NCBI RefSeq assembly: GCF_000003855.2
Contig: NW_003101680.1
Coordinates: 4,504,731 to 4,568,730 of the forward strand
From: Blastomyces gilchristii SLH14081
Lineage: Eukaryota; Ascomycota; Eurotiomycetes; Onygenales; Ajellomycetaceae
DNA: 64,000 nt
Reading direction: 5' to 3'
Each line of letters begins with the position of its first letter. The stretch's first letter is position 1. Positions 1 to 10,716 of this stretch are shown here, piece by piece. The position numbers and the translations under genes were made by a program. The notes below the pieces were generated by a model. The model saw only the letters and a list, made by a program, of their open reading frames with translations, did not search any database and was not told the DNA's origin.

Positions 1-2
1 AG

Positions 3-1886
3 TACCGTCTTTTCACAGTTGGATTTTCAGTAGCTATGAGCTGCCTGGCGTGGCCGACGACGTGGTACGGCGAACGGGGCCAACCTGCGCGTCTCGAGGC
101 TCGGATACTAGCATGGGGTTTAGGCCTCCTCGCGTCAAGCGTGGCCAAGTTTGGGGCACACACCAATAATCCAATTTGGCCAATTATGCACCCAGGAAAC
201 GGCGGATGGAACAAAACTGCCTTCGTCCTTGCTGTGTTCTCCGTTCTCCGTTCAACACGAAGGGTCACCACAAGCGGCGACTACTTCCCCACCACTGGTA
301 AAAAGAAGGGATCTTCTCTGCTTGCCGCTGCGGGCCTTGGCGGCTTGTTCTTCGCTATGCATTCCCTTTTGTCGGACTCGAGCACTATGATTCTCTGGGT
401 CTGGGAAGGTTTTCCCATTCGAGGACCTATCTCAGTCCCACACGGAGCATATACAATCATCGCGATGGGTGCGGGTTCGGTGCTCGGAGTCTTTTATCCT
501 CGCCTGTCAGGCTCATGGACGGCGTTTGGCATTGGTTCCATTGGGGCGGCTGTGCTCACCTCCTACAGCCATTGGTTCGGCTACTACGGCGCTCTAATAC
601 TTGCTATCTATGTGATGGCCGTTTCACCTGTACTCGTCACCTCCGCTGTTCGCCATTCTCCTGCCACGACCTTCGGTCTTGGCTTCCTTATATACAACTT
701 CATGGTGCTGTTCCATGTTTGGGTCGTTGCATACGCTTTCGTTCCCGGCGGTCCACTTGTGAGAGAGCATACCGACTGGGTCATGCTGACCACAATGCTT
801 CTCATTGGTGCTGGTGTATTCTCCGCAGCCATTTCGAATTCCCAGTCTACTTCAGTGAGAGGGAAGAGGTCTATCTCGAGTAACGGAAAGGCGCGATCTT
901 ATTACGTTTATGTCCTCACCGTTCTCCAACTGCTATCAATCTCCATAGGATATCTTCGATTCCCCACCAACGATTACACCCCTTACCATAAGGACGAAAA
1001 ATTGGTCACCGCTGGTATCTGGACTGTGCATTTCTCTCTTGACAATGACATGTGGTCTTCAGAGAGACGCATGCGGGACGCTATCAAGGACCTTGAGCTT
1101 GATGTTGTCGGCCTTCTAGAGTCTGATCTCCAGAGAATCATCATGGGTAACCGCGACACCACCCAATTCCTCGCGGAGGATCTGGGAATGTACGTGGACT
1201 ATGGCCCAGGACCCAACAAACATACGTGGGGCTGCGCTCTGCTCTCCAAGTTCCCCATTCTCAACTCAACACACCATCTCCTCCCGTCTCCAGTTGGTGA
1301 GCTAGCACCAGCTATCCACGCTACCTTAGATATGTATGGTGAACATGTGGATGTCGTTGTCTTCCACTCGGGCCAGGAAGAAGATCCAGAAGACCGCCGG
1401 CTACAGAGCGAGTACCTTTCGAAACTAATGGCGGAGTCCACGCGCCCCTTAATTCTCCTTAGTTACCTCGTCACGAAGCCTCTTGAGGGTAACTACAACA
1501 CGTATGTTAGCGAAGCGAATGGGATGAAAGATATCGACCCAAGCGATTGGGATCGGTGGTGCGAGTATATTCTGTACAAGGGAATCAAAAGAACTGGCTA
1601 TGCGAGAGTGAGTCGGGGAACTATCACAGATACGGAACTCCAGGTATGCCCCTATGTCTTCTCAGCTAATTCTAACCCGGTGGTTTTCTGCATGCTTTGC
1701 TAACGTGATACGGGCTCTTAACCTTAGGTTGGTAAATTCATCGTTGGTCAACCGGAAGATACATCCAATGTCCGCATTTCGGAAGAACATGTACCTCCCG
1801 CGCTGCGATTCCCAGCTCTCTTCCGGGGCCAAGGCGTCCGTGGCCATAGGTATCATGTATTTGACGAGCCGCGCTACTTTGCTTAA
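3..1886 (+). CDS. CWH43: CWH43-type GPI-anchor lipid remodelling protein, 3' part (5' end outside the window)
   Basis: The reading frame is open from the first bases of the window, so the gene is cut at its 5' end. Exon 1 runs to 1643, an 84-nt intron (1644-1727, GTATGC...TTAG) follows, and the last exon is 1728-1886; about 599 residues are visible. The first 330 residues are a multi-pass membrane region with many Gly/Ala/Leu helices. The rest is a luminal endonuclease/exonuclease/phosphatase-like domain, with segments such as [22 protein letters not shown] and [13 protein letters not shown]. In yeast, Cwh43 helps replace the diacylglycerol of GPI anchors with ceramide in the ER; mammals split the protein into PGAP2IP and related parts. 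Full yeast Cwh43 has about 950 residues, so roughly the first third is missing here. The family assignment is strong; the substrate is inferred from family knowledge. Confidence 0.88.
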
Positions 1887-2717
1887 GTAATATTGCATTA
1901 TCTTTAGATTTCTGTGTCTATACATTTCCCTTTCTCCCCCGCCCCCCCCTTTTTTATATATATCATATTATTTTACTTTTCTTCATTATGTATTTATTAT
2001 CTCTCTTTTCCGGTCGTTAATTTCTCTTTTCCTTTTCCGAAGTCGGCGAGAGGATACTCTTTTGTGTAGAGCTTCAAGGTGGCGAAGAAATATAACAAGT
2101 CATAATTGCTTATAATGCTCGGTTCTGGAAGCCTTTTATATAGATAGACGTTTAACAGTCGTATATTCCTAAAAAACTCGTACCAGAAAGGATTCAGTCA
2201 TGTGACAGCTGTGTGGCCAATAGCATCATATTGGCCGACTCGAGCTTTCCAAGGTTCCATGCCCTAGGCTAGGGCCCATAACGTCATTGCCCCGATCCTC
2301 TCCCGCTCCTGTATGAATGCTTGCGACCGATGGGGGAGGGAAAAGCAAGGCTTGGAGCGAGAGAGACCCAAGCATATACTATGTACTAAACGTCATAAGA
2401 TGTCTGTCTCTTCTTTGCTTCCTTCTCCGCTTCTCTCCTTGTTCCGCTTCGTATAAATATCGAACCGCCATCCCGCCTACGCTTAGCTATATAGTAGCGA
2501 TTTGATAAGAAGCGAAAAAAAAGGCTGCATTGTACCCAACACATATTCCAAATTCTCAATCCCTCTCTCCTCCTTATTCTCCCAAATCCGATATCTAGGT
2601 AGCTAGCGGCGAAAAAGCAAACCAGGTCGGAAAACGCTACCACCCCTGGACGCAAAACCACCACAACATCAAAGCTCCTTCGAAACACACGAAACAAACT
2701 ACATCAAAGAAGCAACA
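1887..2717. other. Intergenic stretch between CWH43 and the small membrane protein gene
   Basis: No convincing gene is present. The first part is a T/C-rich 3' region. A TATA-like TATAAATAT lies at 2452-2460, and CT-rich sequence then leads to the ATG at 2718, which is compatible with a promoter and a leader of roughly 200 nt for the downstream gene. Confidence 0.5.
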
Positions 2718-3504
2718 ATGTCCAAGTCCCGTATGCCAATGTACTTAGGCCTTGCCGCCGCTGGTGCTGGAGGGTATTATCTATACCGTACCGGAGGTGA
2801 TCCCAAGAGAGCCACCCGGCAACTCGAAAGTGGGTGCCCATGTTTTCCCCAGCAGCATATCGTTAGCTATAGAACATATGCTTGCTATTTATCGTTCCAA
2901 AAAGGAACTAGAAATTCCCCGTACCCCCATATCAAAAGCAGATCATCGAGACAGAGAATGTCAAGCTGACCAAGTGGCGTGGGATGTGTTTTTCGATTGC
3001 TTTTATAGATGATGCTTCTCGCGCAGGATCAAAAATCCGAGACGAAAGTAACAAGGCCCTGGGCCATGGGAGTGCTGAACAGATTGGAGCAAGGATAGAT
3101 GAAGCGGTGAGTGTCTGAATTCTGAATACGTCCTGTTTTGTCATTTCGTTTCCAAGATTCCCTCTCTTCCTTGTTCCCTTACCGTATCTTGGGAGTATGT
3201 ACAACAGCTCTCCGCTCTGTCCTCTCCAAAATCCCATGAAAAGGGCCACACGTCGACAACTTATCCCTATTTACTTCCCTGTTTCTCTTTGTTTGCCAAA
3301 CTCATTACTAATGTAACCATCGGCCCCAAGCAGGATGAGAAGGCCACCACCTTTGCCAAGGAAGAAGCTGAGAGGCTCGGCAAAGCCCGTCAGGACGTTG
3401 CCAAAGATGTAAATGCAAAGATTGACTCGTTCGATAAGACCGTTGAGCAGAAGGCGGCTGAAGCTAAGAGTGGAGTCTCCTCTTGGTTTGGTGGGAAGAA
3501 ATAA
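2718..3504 (+). CDS. Small N-terminally anchored amphipathic protein (126 aa, three exons)
   Basis: The proposed exons are 2718-2829, 3009-3106 and 3334-3504, with introns 2830-3008 and 3107-3333; phases 1 and 0 join to a 126-residue frame. The N-terminus (MSKSRMPMYLGLAAAGAGGY) holds one Gly/Ala-rich hydrophobic helix. Long charged heptad-like helices follow (DEKATTFAKEEAERLG, DVNAKIDSFDKTVEQ), and the C-terminus is AKSGVSSWFGGKK. Small ascomycete proteins of this shape are widespread and some carry the database name calcofluor white hypersensitive protein; I cannot confirm that function from the sequence. The layout suggests a membrane-tethered amphipathic helix protein, perhaps in mitochondria or the ER. 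An extra small exon near 2942-2959 is possible but less likely, because direct joining gives the better continuous helix. Confidence 0.72.
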
Positions 3505-4482
3505 CAGCAGGTATAGTTAATGACGGGGATCCGGCGATTTGAGAATGATTTCGAAATGAAAAGTGGCTGAAACCTCGTTCCTTTCATTTCCTCCCGTTTC
3601 AAATTTTCAACTTTCGTTTTGTGACCCCTGGCGAAATATGAGGCTTTAGTTGGTTATGCTTTTTTGCTTCTCTTATGTTTATTTCGCGGTCGAAATTCCA
3701 ATCGTCTCATGATCCAGTGTGCATAGTCCCTGAAATATGTCGAATATGACCGCTTTATAACGTTCCATGCAGTGTGAAATGCATAAAGCCAGTGACACGA
3801 GAAGGTACCCGACAGCCACGAATTTTCCTGTTTATGGAGTTGATGCCGGGAATTGTGAGAGTGTGGTTGTTGAGTATTTGTCATAAGTGAAGGCAGTGAG
3901 TTTTGATATGGTTCTTGAACCGAAATTGTATGTCAGATGTCAGTCATCATTCATGTGTTCAGATATATTTATAACCTTCTAGTTTAAATTCAAGGACCAG
4001 TCGACCTTGTTACAGCATTAAAGAGGTTTTCAAAAGGATGAGGAGGGAGGGACATGGCGGCTTCATGGTCGGCCAAGATATTTCCCTCTTCCACCTGTTC
4101 TTCAATACCGTAGACATCTCCATGCAATGTGATTCTGTCCAAATATGTACACAGTATGACAAAATCCATATCATATCCAGGGGTTCTTCGCAATTTAGCC
4201 TAATTAGGCAAGGCGTCAAGGTTGAGGCCATGTCGCGTCAAGTTTCGCGCGCGTCGCGTCGACCAGATCCGGACCACTTTAAAAATGATCGTCGTAAACA
4301 AAAACTCCACAGTGCAAATATCCCTTCATCCTTTATGCCCATATCCCATAACTCTTAACCCTCTTAGTGCTCCTTTGAACATCCATTATCTTCTTCCATC
4401 CTCATTGCCATATTTACAGAGTAGCTCCTTACCTTCAACAATTATCTTAATTCTCTATAAAACAACCCCGAAGGAAAGCATT
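3505..4482. other. Intergenic region upstream of CDT1
   Basis: No gene was recognised. The second half holds the CGCG-core motif cluster (4233-4259), annotated separately. A TATAAAA at 4456-4462 lies too close to the chosen ATG to be an obvious TATA box for it. Confidence 0.45.
4233..4259 (+). promoter_or_regulatory. CGCG-core motif cluster upstream of CDT1 (MBF/E2F-like)
   Basis: Two TCGCGT hexamers (4233-4238 and 4254-4259) flank TTTCGCGC (4243-4250). The latter fits the E2F consensus TTTSSCGC and is related to MBF/SBF sites. The cluster lies about 225-250 nt upstream of the CDT1 start. In yeasts, CDT1-type genes are transcribed at G1/S through CGCG-core elements. The motif is seen directly; binding is inferred. 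Confidence 0.45.
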
Positions 4483-6015
4483 ATGGGCGCTAAGCTCCTT
4501 CACTCCCGCCCCTCGAGAGCTTCAGCCCGCCGCCTTCCACCACAGCAGAGCGCGATACAATCATTTGCAAAGACTACAAAATCAGGGGCAAGGGCAGGAA
4601 TATCTGATGCCAAAGAGGCCCTTTCCTCGAAGAAGCGCAAAGTCGAAGGTATCCAGGTCGAGATTAGCAGCAGCAATGAGCCGGAGAACTCATGCGATGA
4701 GGACGCCGGTGCAAGAGCGTCTAAAGTAGCAAGGCGGAGCAGGCTCTCTACCTTCTTATCTACGTCCCATTCTTCCTCTTCATCATATATTACGCCACAT
4801 TCGACATCTCCCGTAACCTCAACGGAGAGTATCAGTCCACCCACAACAGATAATAGCACATTCCAGCAAACCCCATCCGATACCGATACCGATACCGACA
4901 CCGCTGAGATATTAGATAATAACGAGGACGACAGACCTGAATCTTACTACGATCTCACAACCCTACATTCTTCTTTTCTTACCGCCCTATCACTACATTA
5001 TGCTCATAATAGCCCAAGCACACCTGCGGATCTCAACCAACTACTTCCTTGCATAGAGAAGATATGGAAGAAACGTAGGGTCGAGAGGCAGGACCTACAA
5101 AGATTACTATATATATTAGAGAGTGGCCCTAAAATATCAGCCGACGAGGGGGATCCAAGCGCAAGCACGCGCTTTAGAATCGCCAAATATGGTGTCGGAA
5201 AGACCTGCTTGGAGTTACTAAATACAAATATCTCGAGAAATACATTCGGTCCTCCATTCAGCGAAGCGGAGTTGAACAATCAATTTACTCGCAACCTGGA
5301 ATGCATCTGGCAAGGGAAGCTAGAAAGTTCTGATCAGCAACGATCAAACATCGATTTCCTACGCACCATTCCACTCGCGCCCATCCACGACTCAACCACC
5401 ACCTTTCACTCGTTACGCATTGGACAACAACGCCTTCTCGATTTCCAAAAGGGAGTATTAGGAGTGAAAGCGATAGTCGATAATCCCGCAAGCGGCAAAC
5501 GCGATGGAGGAGCAGCAGCACGTGCAAGAAGCTCAGGTGGTACCGGCACTGCAGGACGACGGAATGGGCTTCTTCAAAGGATCCAGAACAAACAACTCAA
5601 ACAGACGACGCTCGCCCCGCCGCCGACAAAGGACGCGATCCTACGTCGTTCAGCCATTGATCTAGTTGAAGAAGTCGTTGGCGTGTTGATTTTATTGAGG
5701 CCGTCGTGTTCGTCTGCGTCTTCTTCTCTCCTGAGCGGGGAAGGTGGGTCGCTATCCTCCGCCACGGCTGTTGCGCCGTCTCACAAGAAGCCGTATAGAT
5801 GGAACACCATTATCCAAAATATTCGAGATTCCTTGAGATGTCCGATTTCAAAGCTAGAGGCGGAAGCCTGTTTGGATCTCCTGGCACAGCCGTCGGTGGC
5901 TGGGGACTGGATCAGTATTGTTACCGTTAATAGAATCAAGTCTGTCGTGTTGAGGTCTGGGAGTGATATATCACCGCAGGAGATTGGCATGAGAGTGGCG
6001 CGATTGGAGACCTGA
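4483..6015 (+). CDS. CDT1: DNA replication licensing factor Cdt1
   Basis: This is a single-exon frame of 510 residues from the ATG at 4483. The frame is open further upstream, but that part is low-complexity and unlike the family. Cdt1 loads the MCM2-7 helicase onto origins together with ORC and Cdc6. The first 150 residues are disordered and Ser/Thr-rich, with basic patches (SSKKRKVEG). A central folded region contains ESYYDLTTLHSSFLTALSLH. The C-terminal part has the helical signature GLLQRIQNKQLKQTTLAPPP, followed by a winged-helix domain (WNTIIQNIRDSL to ISPQEIGMRVARLE) of the kind that contacts MCM. QSAIQSFAK near residue 25 resembles a weakened PIP box. A run of T-D residues comes from a short tandem GATACC repeat near 4880. 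The C-terminal arrangement makes the assignment solid. Confidence 0.88.
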   Translation: MGAKLLHSRPSRASARRLPPQQSAIQSFAKTTKSGARAGISDAKEALSSKKRKVEGIQVEISSSNEPENSCDEDAGARASKVARRSRLSTFLSTSHSSSSSYITPHSTSPVTSTESISPPTTDNSTFQQTPSDTDTDTDTAEILDNNEDDRPESYYDLTTLHSSFLTALSLHYAHNSPSTPADLNQLLPCIEKIWKKRRVERQDLQRLLYILESGPKISADEGDPSASTRFRIAKYGVGKTCLELLNTNISRNTFGPPFSEAELNNQFTRNLECIWQGKLESSDQQRSNIDFLRTIPLAPIHDSTTTFHSLRIGQQRLLDFQKGVLGVKAIVDNPASGKRDGGAAARARSSGGTGTAGRRNGLLQRIQNKQLKQTTLAPPPTKDAILRRSAIDLVEEVVGVLILLRPSCSSASSSLLSGEGGSLSSATAVAPSHKKPYRWNTIIQNIRDSLRCPISKLEAEACLDLLAQPSVAGDWISIVTVNRIKSVVLRSGSDISPQEIGMRVARLET

Positions 6016-6640
6016 TTGTTTCTTCGGATTTTTTCCCCCTCTTTTCTTTCTTCGATATCTTGGTGTGGTGTCTTGCGTATGGCACTCGTTGCATTTCATT
6101 TTTTGCATATAAACGGCGTTCAGGTGGTTTTCATCATAGAGCATTCATTGTCTGCTTCGACATGCACCCCTAGGTGCATGTACGGGCATGTATATATTAG
6201 ATCAGAGTCTGGATAGGGAGCCTCCTAGAATTCTCCTTAAAGGCGTGTACACCACCGACTCTTATACCCAATAGAACGGAACACGTTTCTTACAATTATA
6301 TTCCCATCTTGTAAAGTACAAGATCTTGATGCTCATTAATAATCCCCATGGCCCAACTCTGTTCCAGAATTTCTGCAAGAGCATCTGCACTGCAAACGGC
6401 GAATACATAAATTGGGAAGGGCTCCGGCCTACCCCTGGGAACGTCAGGCTCAAAAGGATACATTCCATAATAATCTAATCTTCTTAATTCGAGGTAGCAT
6501 ATATCTCCTAGCAATACTCACTGGCCGGTAGACAATAGTTAGGCATCAAAAAAAGGCTACGAAAACATGACTTGCACATGTACATCTGCGGTGAATATCA
6601 GGAAGGCTTTTCATCCATCCGCCCATGGCATGGACCGTGA
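6016..6640. other. Intergenic region, 3' flank of CDT1 and flank of the monooxygenase relic
   Basis: Only short frames without recognisable similarity are present on both strands. No RNA gene or repeat was seen. Confidence 0.45.
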
Positions 6641-6654
6641 ACATCAATTCGCCG

Positions 6655-7466
6655 CCGCTCCTTTATTTATTTCCTTCAGTCCAGCTTTCATGAGAGGCGA
6701 CTGCAACACCTTCTGCCAGTCATGCAACATCTCCGTGTTCGTTGTTGAGAGACGTGCTTCCCACCAACCCGATGAATCATCTCTTCCTCATATGACGAGA
6801 TTGCCGCCGCCTGTGTGGACTGCTTAGAGGTACGTACACTTCAAGATTGCCTCACACAATTTAGCTGCATCAGTCACGGAGTGATTTAATCCCTGCCCAC
6901 GCTGGTAAGTCATCGTGTGCGCCGAATCACCAGCAAGCGTGACGCGGCCACCAAGGGTACCCCAGCGATTTCCAGCCGCTCCCGGGTCAAAATCATGCAG
7001 GCAGCTATACCACACCTTGCAATCAGCACTGGCCCACTCAAAAGCACTTTTTAATGGATCCGTGAACGTTCGAGAGAATCCTTTGACTTGGTCAAGGCGC
7101 TGGGCATCCGTGCAGTCTGCCGTTCTGTCTTGCTCTTCCAGGCTGGAGTACCATGATATATAGAAGAAGAATGTCCAATGTCTCAGGCCAATCTGGATCT
7201 GCAGCGTCTTGCATTCCAAGTAATGAGAAGAAACCGGCCGGGTGGATGGCAGCTATGTAAAGCGGGTGGAACTCACGTATGAACAGTGCTTGTTCACGGG
7301 TAAATTTGGAGTGGATAAAGGTTGCACAATATGGGAGACGTCGGACGGCAGCCGGATCTGGTCCGAGCAAAAGCTGTCGCACGCTTGACCTAGCGCCGTC
7401 AGCGCCCACTGCTAGGTTCGCGGCGATCGAGGAGCGATCATTTAAATATAAGGATAGAATCGACAA
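6655..7466 (-). pseudogene. FAD-dependent monooxygenase relic (frameshifted, N-terminus missing)
   Basis: Read on the minus strand, three frames together give the C-terminal two thirds of a PHBH-type FAD monooxygenase. Recognisable are NLAVGADGARSSVRQLLLG, the second FAD motif GRVTLAGDSAHTMTYQRGQG followed by LNHSVTDAAKLCEAIL, then AAAISSYEEEMIHRVGGKH, and finally NTEMLHDWQKVLQSPLMKAG. The frame changes near 7176 (PDWPET to WTFFFYISWYSS), again near 6830 (just after CEAILK), and again near 6740 (before NTEML). The N-terminal GxGxxG Rossmann segment cannot be found upstream. Three indels plus 5' loss make a functional product very unlikely. Introns cannot explain the shifts because the gaps are one or a few bases. 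Confidence 0.82.
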
Positions 7467-7584
7467 TCAATGAGGATATGGTCAACACCTTTTGCTGATT
7501 GGTCCCGACTCCGCGGAGTCTTGGCAAGAGCTTAAAGTTATTAGCGCGAAAACTGAACCGGAAACGGGCATAATTGCCTGGACG

Positions 7585-7633
7585 ACGCGAACACGTAGTC
7601 ATGTGATGCTTCTCAACTTGGCATCGCGTCAAG
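7585..7633. promoter_or_regulatory. CGCG-core motifs upstream of MSH2
   Basis: ACGCGA lies at 7585-7590 and TCGCGT at 7624-7629, about 110-150 nt before the MSH2 start. The second sits in TCGCGTCAAG (7624-7633), which is identical to 4233-4242 upstream of CDT1. MSH2 is G1/S-regulated through MCB elements in budding yeast; the role here is inferred. Confidence 0.4.
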
Positions 7634-7736
7634 CTATTAACGACTTTTACGTGTGTGTAGGTACTATATATTATTATTTCCAAGACAGAGGTCGAGTCTA
7701 CTTCCATGCCATAACATATTATATATCGCTCTTAAA

Positions 7737-10716
7737 ATGGCTTCGCGACCGGAACTGAAGGTGATACAAATTCCCTCAATTTCACTGCTCCTCTTTTTTA
7801 ACTTGTCCTCGCTGGAATCTCAGAGCCGTAATCTAACCCTGCAATACTTATTTAGGTAGACGACGAGGGGGGCTTTATCCGATTCTTCCGATCACTTCCA
7901 GCCAAAGATGACTCCTCCACAATTCGCGTCTTCGATAGGGGCGACTTCTTCACTGCCCATGGCCCCGATGCCGAGTACATCGCTCGGGCAGTCTATAAAA
8001 CCACCTCTGTTCTCAAGTCCCTTGGGCGCAGTGATACAGGCGGCTTACCTTCGGTAACCATGACTGTGACCGTTTTCCGCAACTTTCTACGCGAAGCCCT
8101 TTTTCGATTAAGCATGAGAGTGGAGATCTGGGCGTCCCAGGGAGGCGGGAAGGCGAACTGGAAACTGGCCAAGCAAGCTAGCCCGGGCAATCTCCAAGAC
8201 GTTGAGGAAGAACTGGGAGCTGGTGGTGTGGCAATGGATTCAGCACCAATCATCCTTGCAGTTAAAATATCCGCTAAAGCGTCTGAAACAAGGCAGGTCG
8301 GCGTCTGTTTTGCTGATGCCAGTGTCAGGGAGCTGGGCGTGAGTGAGTTCGTAGATAACGATCTCTATTCCAACTTCGAGTCCCTGGTCATTCAGCTAGG
8401 AGTCAAGGAGTGTTTGATTACCGCGGAGACGCAAAAGAAAGACGTTGAGCTGGGAAAATTGCGATCTATTTTAGATAGTTGCGGAATCGCTATTTCGCAG
8501 CGCCCTATGGCTGATTTCGGGACAAAGGATATCGAGCAGGATCTTTCAAGGTTGTTGAGAGATGAGAGAGCTGCTGGGGCATTACCGCAAACAGATTTGA
8601 AATTGGCGATGGGGTCTGCTGCAGCTTTGATCAAGTACCTTGGCGCCATGTCTGACGCAACAAATTTCGGCCAATATCAGCTATACCAGCATGATTTATC
8701 GCAATACATGAAGCTAGATGCTCCGGCACTCAGAGCATTGAACTTAATGCCTGGCCCACGGGATGGCGCGAAAAATATGAGTCTGTATGGGTTGTTGAAC
8801 CACTGCAAAACTCCAGCGGGGAGCCGATTATTAGCCCAATGGCTAAAACAGCCCCTAATGAACCATGAGGATATCGAAAAACGGCAGCAACTAGTGGAAG
8901 CCTTCGTAGTTGATACGGAGCTCAGACAAACCATGCAAGAAGATCATCTACGATCCATCCCCGATCTTTACCGACTTGCGAAACGATTCCAACGCAATCT
9001 GGCCAATCTGGAGGATGTGGTTAGAGTATATCAGGTTGTGATCAGATTGCCTGGATTTATCAACACGCTTGAAAGTGTCATGGATGAGCAATATCAAGGT
9101 CCCCTCGAGGCGGAGTATACCGCCAAACTACGCAATCTCTCAGATAGTTTCAGCAAACTTGCGGAGATGGTTGAGACTACAGTAGATTTGGATGCGCTGG
9201 ATAATCACGAATTCATAATCAAACCGGAATTCGACGGTAGTCTCCGGATCATCAGAAAGAAGCTCGACAAGTTGAAGCATGATATGGACGTGGAACATAA
9301 GATTGTGGGAAAAAACCTAAATCAAGATACGGACAAAAAACTATTTCTTGAAAATCACCGTGTCCATGGATGGTGCTTCAGGCTGACACGAAATGTAAGC
9401 TCACCTGCCCCCTCGTTTCTGCTGTTTTTCAGTATGCTAATTTCTATCTTTAGGAGGCCGGTTGTATTCGAAACAAGCGAGAATACCAAGAGTGTTCGAC
9501 ACAGAAGAACGGCGTATATTTCACGACATCGACAATGCAATCCTTCAGACGAGAGCACGACCAGCTTTCTTCAAACTATAATCGAACCCAGACCGGCCTA
9601 GTGCAGGAAGTGGTAAACGTTGCAGCGTCCTACTGCCCATTGTTGGAACAGCTGGCCAGCGTTCTAGCGCATCTTGATGTGATCGTCAGTTTTGCTCATG
9701 TATCCGTTCATGCGCCTACGGCATACGTAAGACCCAAAATCCACCCTCGAGGAACAGGAAATACGGTCTTAAAGGAAGCTCGTCATCCATGTATGGAGAT
9801 GCAAGACGACATATCTTTCATCACGAACGATGTTTTCCTGTTACGTAACGAGTCATCGTTTCTCATCATTACGGGCCCCAATATGGGTGGTAAGTCTACC
9901 TACATTCGACAAATAGGCGTGATCGCTCTCATGGCGCAAACCGGTTGTTTTGTGCCATGTTCCGAAGCTGAACTCACTATTTTCGATTCTATCCTTGCTC
10001 GAGTGGGTGCCAGTGATTCTCAACTTAAAGGAGTCTCAACGTTCATGGCGGAAATGCTTGAAACCGCCAATATATTGAAATCAGCGACGTCAGAGTCCCT
10101 AATCATCATTGATGAGCTGGGTCGCGGGACGAGCACTTATGATGGTTTTGGTCTCGCCTGGGCAATATCCGAGCACATCGTCACGGAAATCAGATGTTTC
10201 GCGTTGTTCGCCACCCATTTCCATGAGCTAACAGCGCTGCAAGAGCAGTACCCCAATTCGGTGAAAAATCTGCACGTTGTAGCCTTTATTGGTAACGGGA
10301 CAGAGCAAAAGGAGAATGATAGTACTGGCAAATCGAAGCGAGAGGTTACCCTTCTATACAGGGTAGAGCCGGGTGTTTGTGATCAGTCATTTGGCATCCA
10401 TGTGGCCGAGCTGGTTCGCTTCCCAGAAAAGGTTGTGAACATGGCACGCCAAAAAGCGGAGGAGTTGGAAGATTTCACTTCGAGCACCATCGACAATGCA
10501 CAACAGTCAGCCACCTTAGATGGGTACTCCGCGGAAGAAGTCGCGGAAGGGAGTGCTTTGTTAAAAGCAATGCTGCTGAAGTGGAAAGCCAAGTTAGAAG
10601 AGCCGGGCAATGAAAGCCTTACCATGGAGGAGAAGACGAAGATAATGCAGGATTTGGTACAAGCAGATGACAAGCTACGGGCCAACAAGGTATTTCAGGG
10701 TATTAAGGCCCTATGA
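7737..10716 (+). CDS. MSH2: DNA mismatch repair protein Msh2
   Basis: The exons are 7737-7760, 7856-9394 and 9454-10716, with introns of 95 and 59 nt, both phase 0; the product has 941 residues, matching the usual length. The 8-codon first exon encodes MASRPELK. Msh2 is the common subunit of MutS-alpha and MutS-beta and recognises mispairs and loops in the nucleus. Visible parts are the mismatch-binding and connector domains ([22 protein letters not shown]), the lever/clamp region ([17 protein letters not shown], then [16 protein letters not shown]), the Walker A motif [13 protein letters not shown] near residue 660, [14 protein letters not shown], the Walker B/signature [20 protein letters not shown] near residue 737, and the switch [10 protein letters not shown]. 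All catalytic motifs are intact. Two CGCG-core hexamers lie just upstream. Confidence 0.97.
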
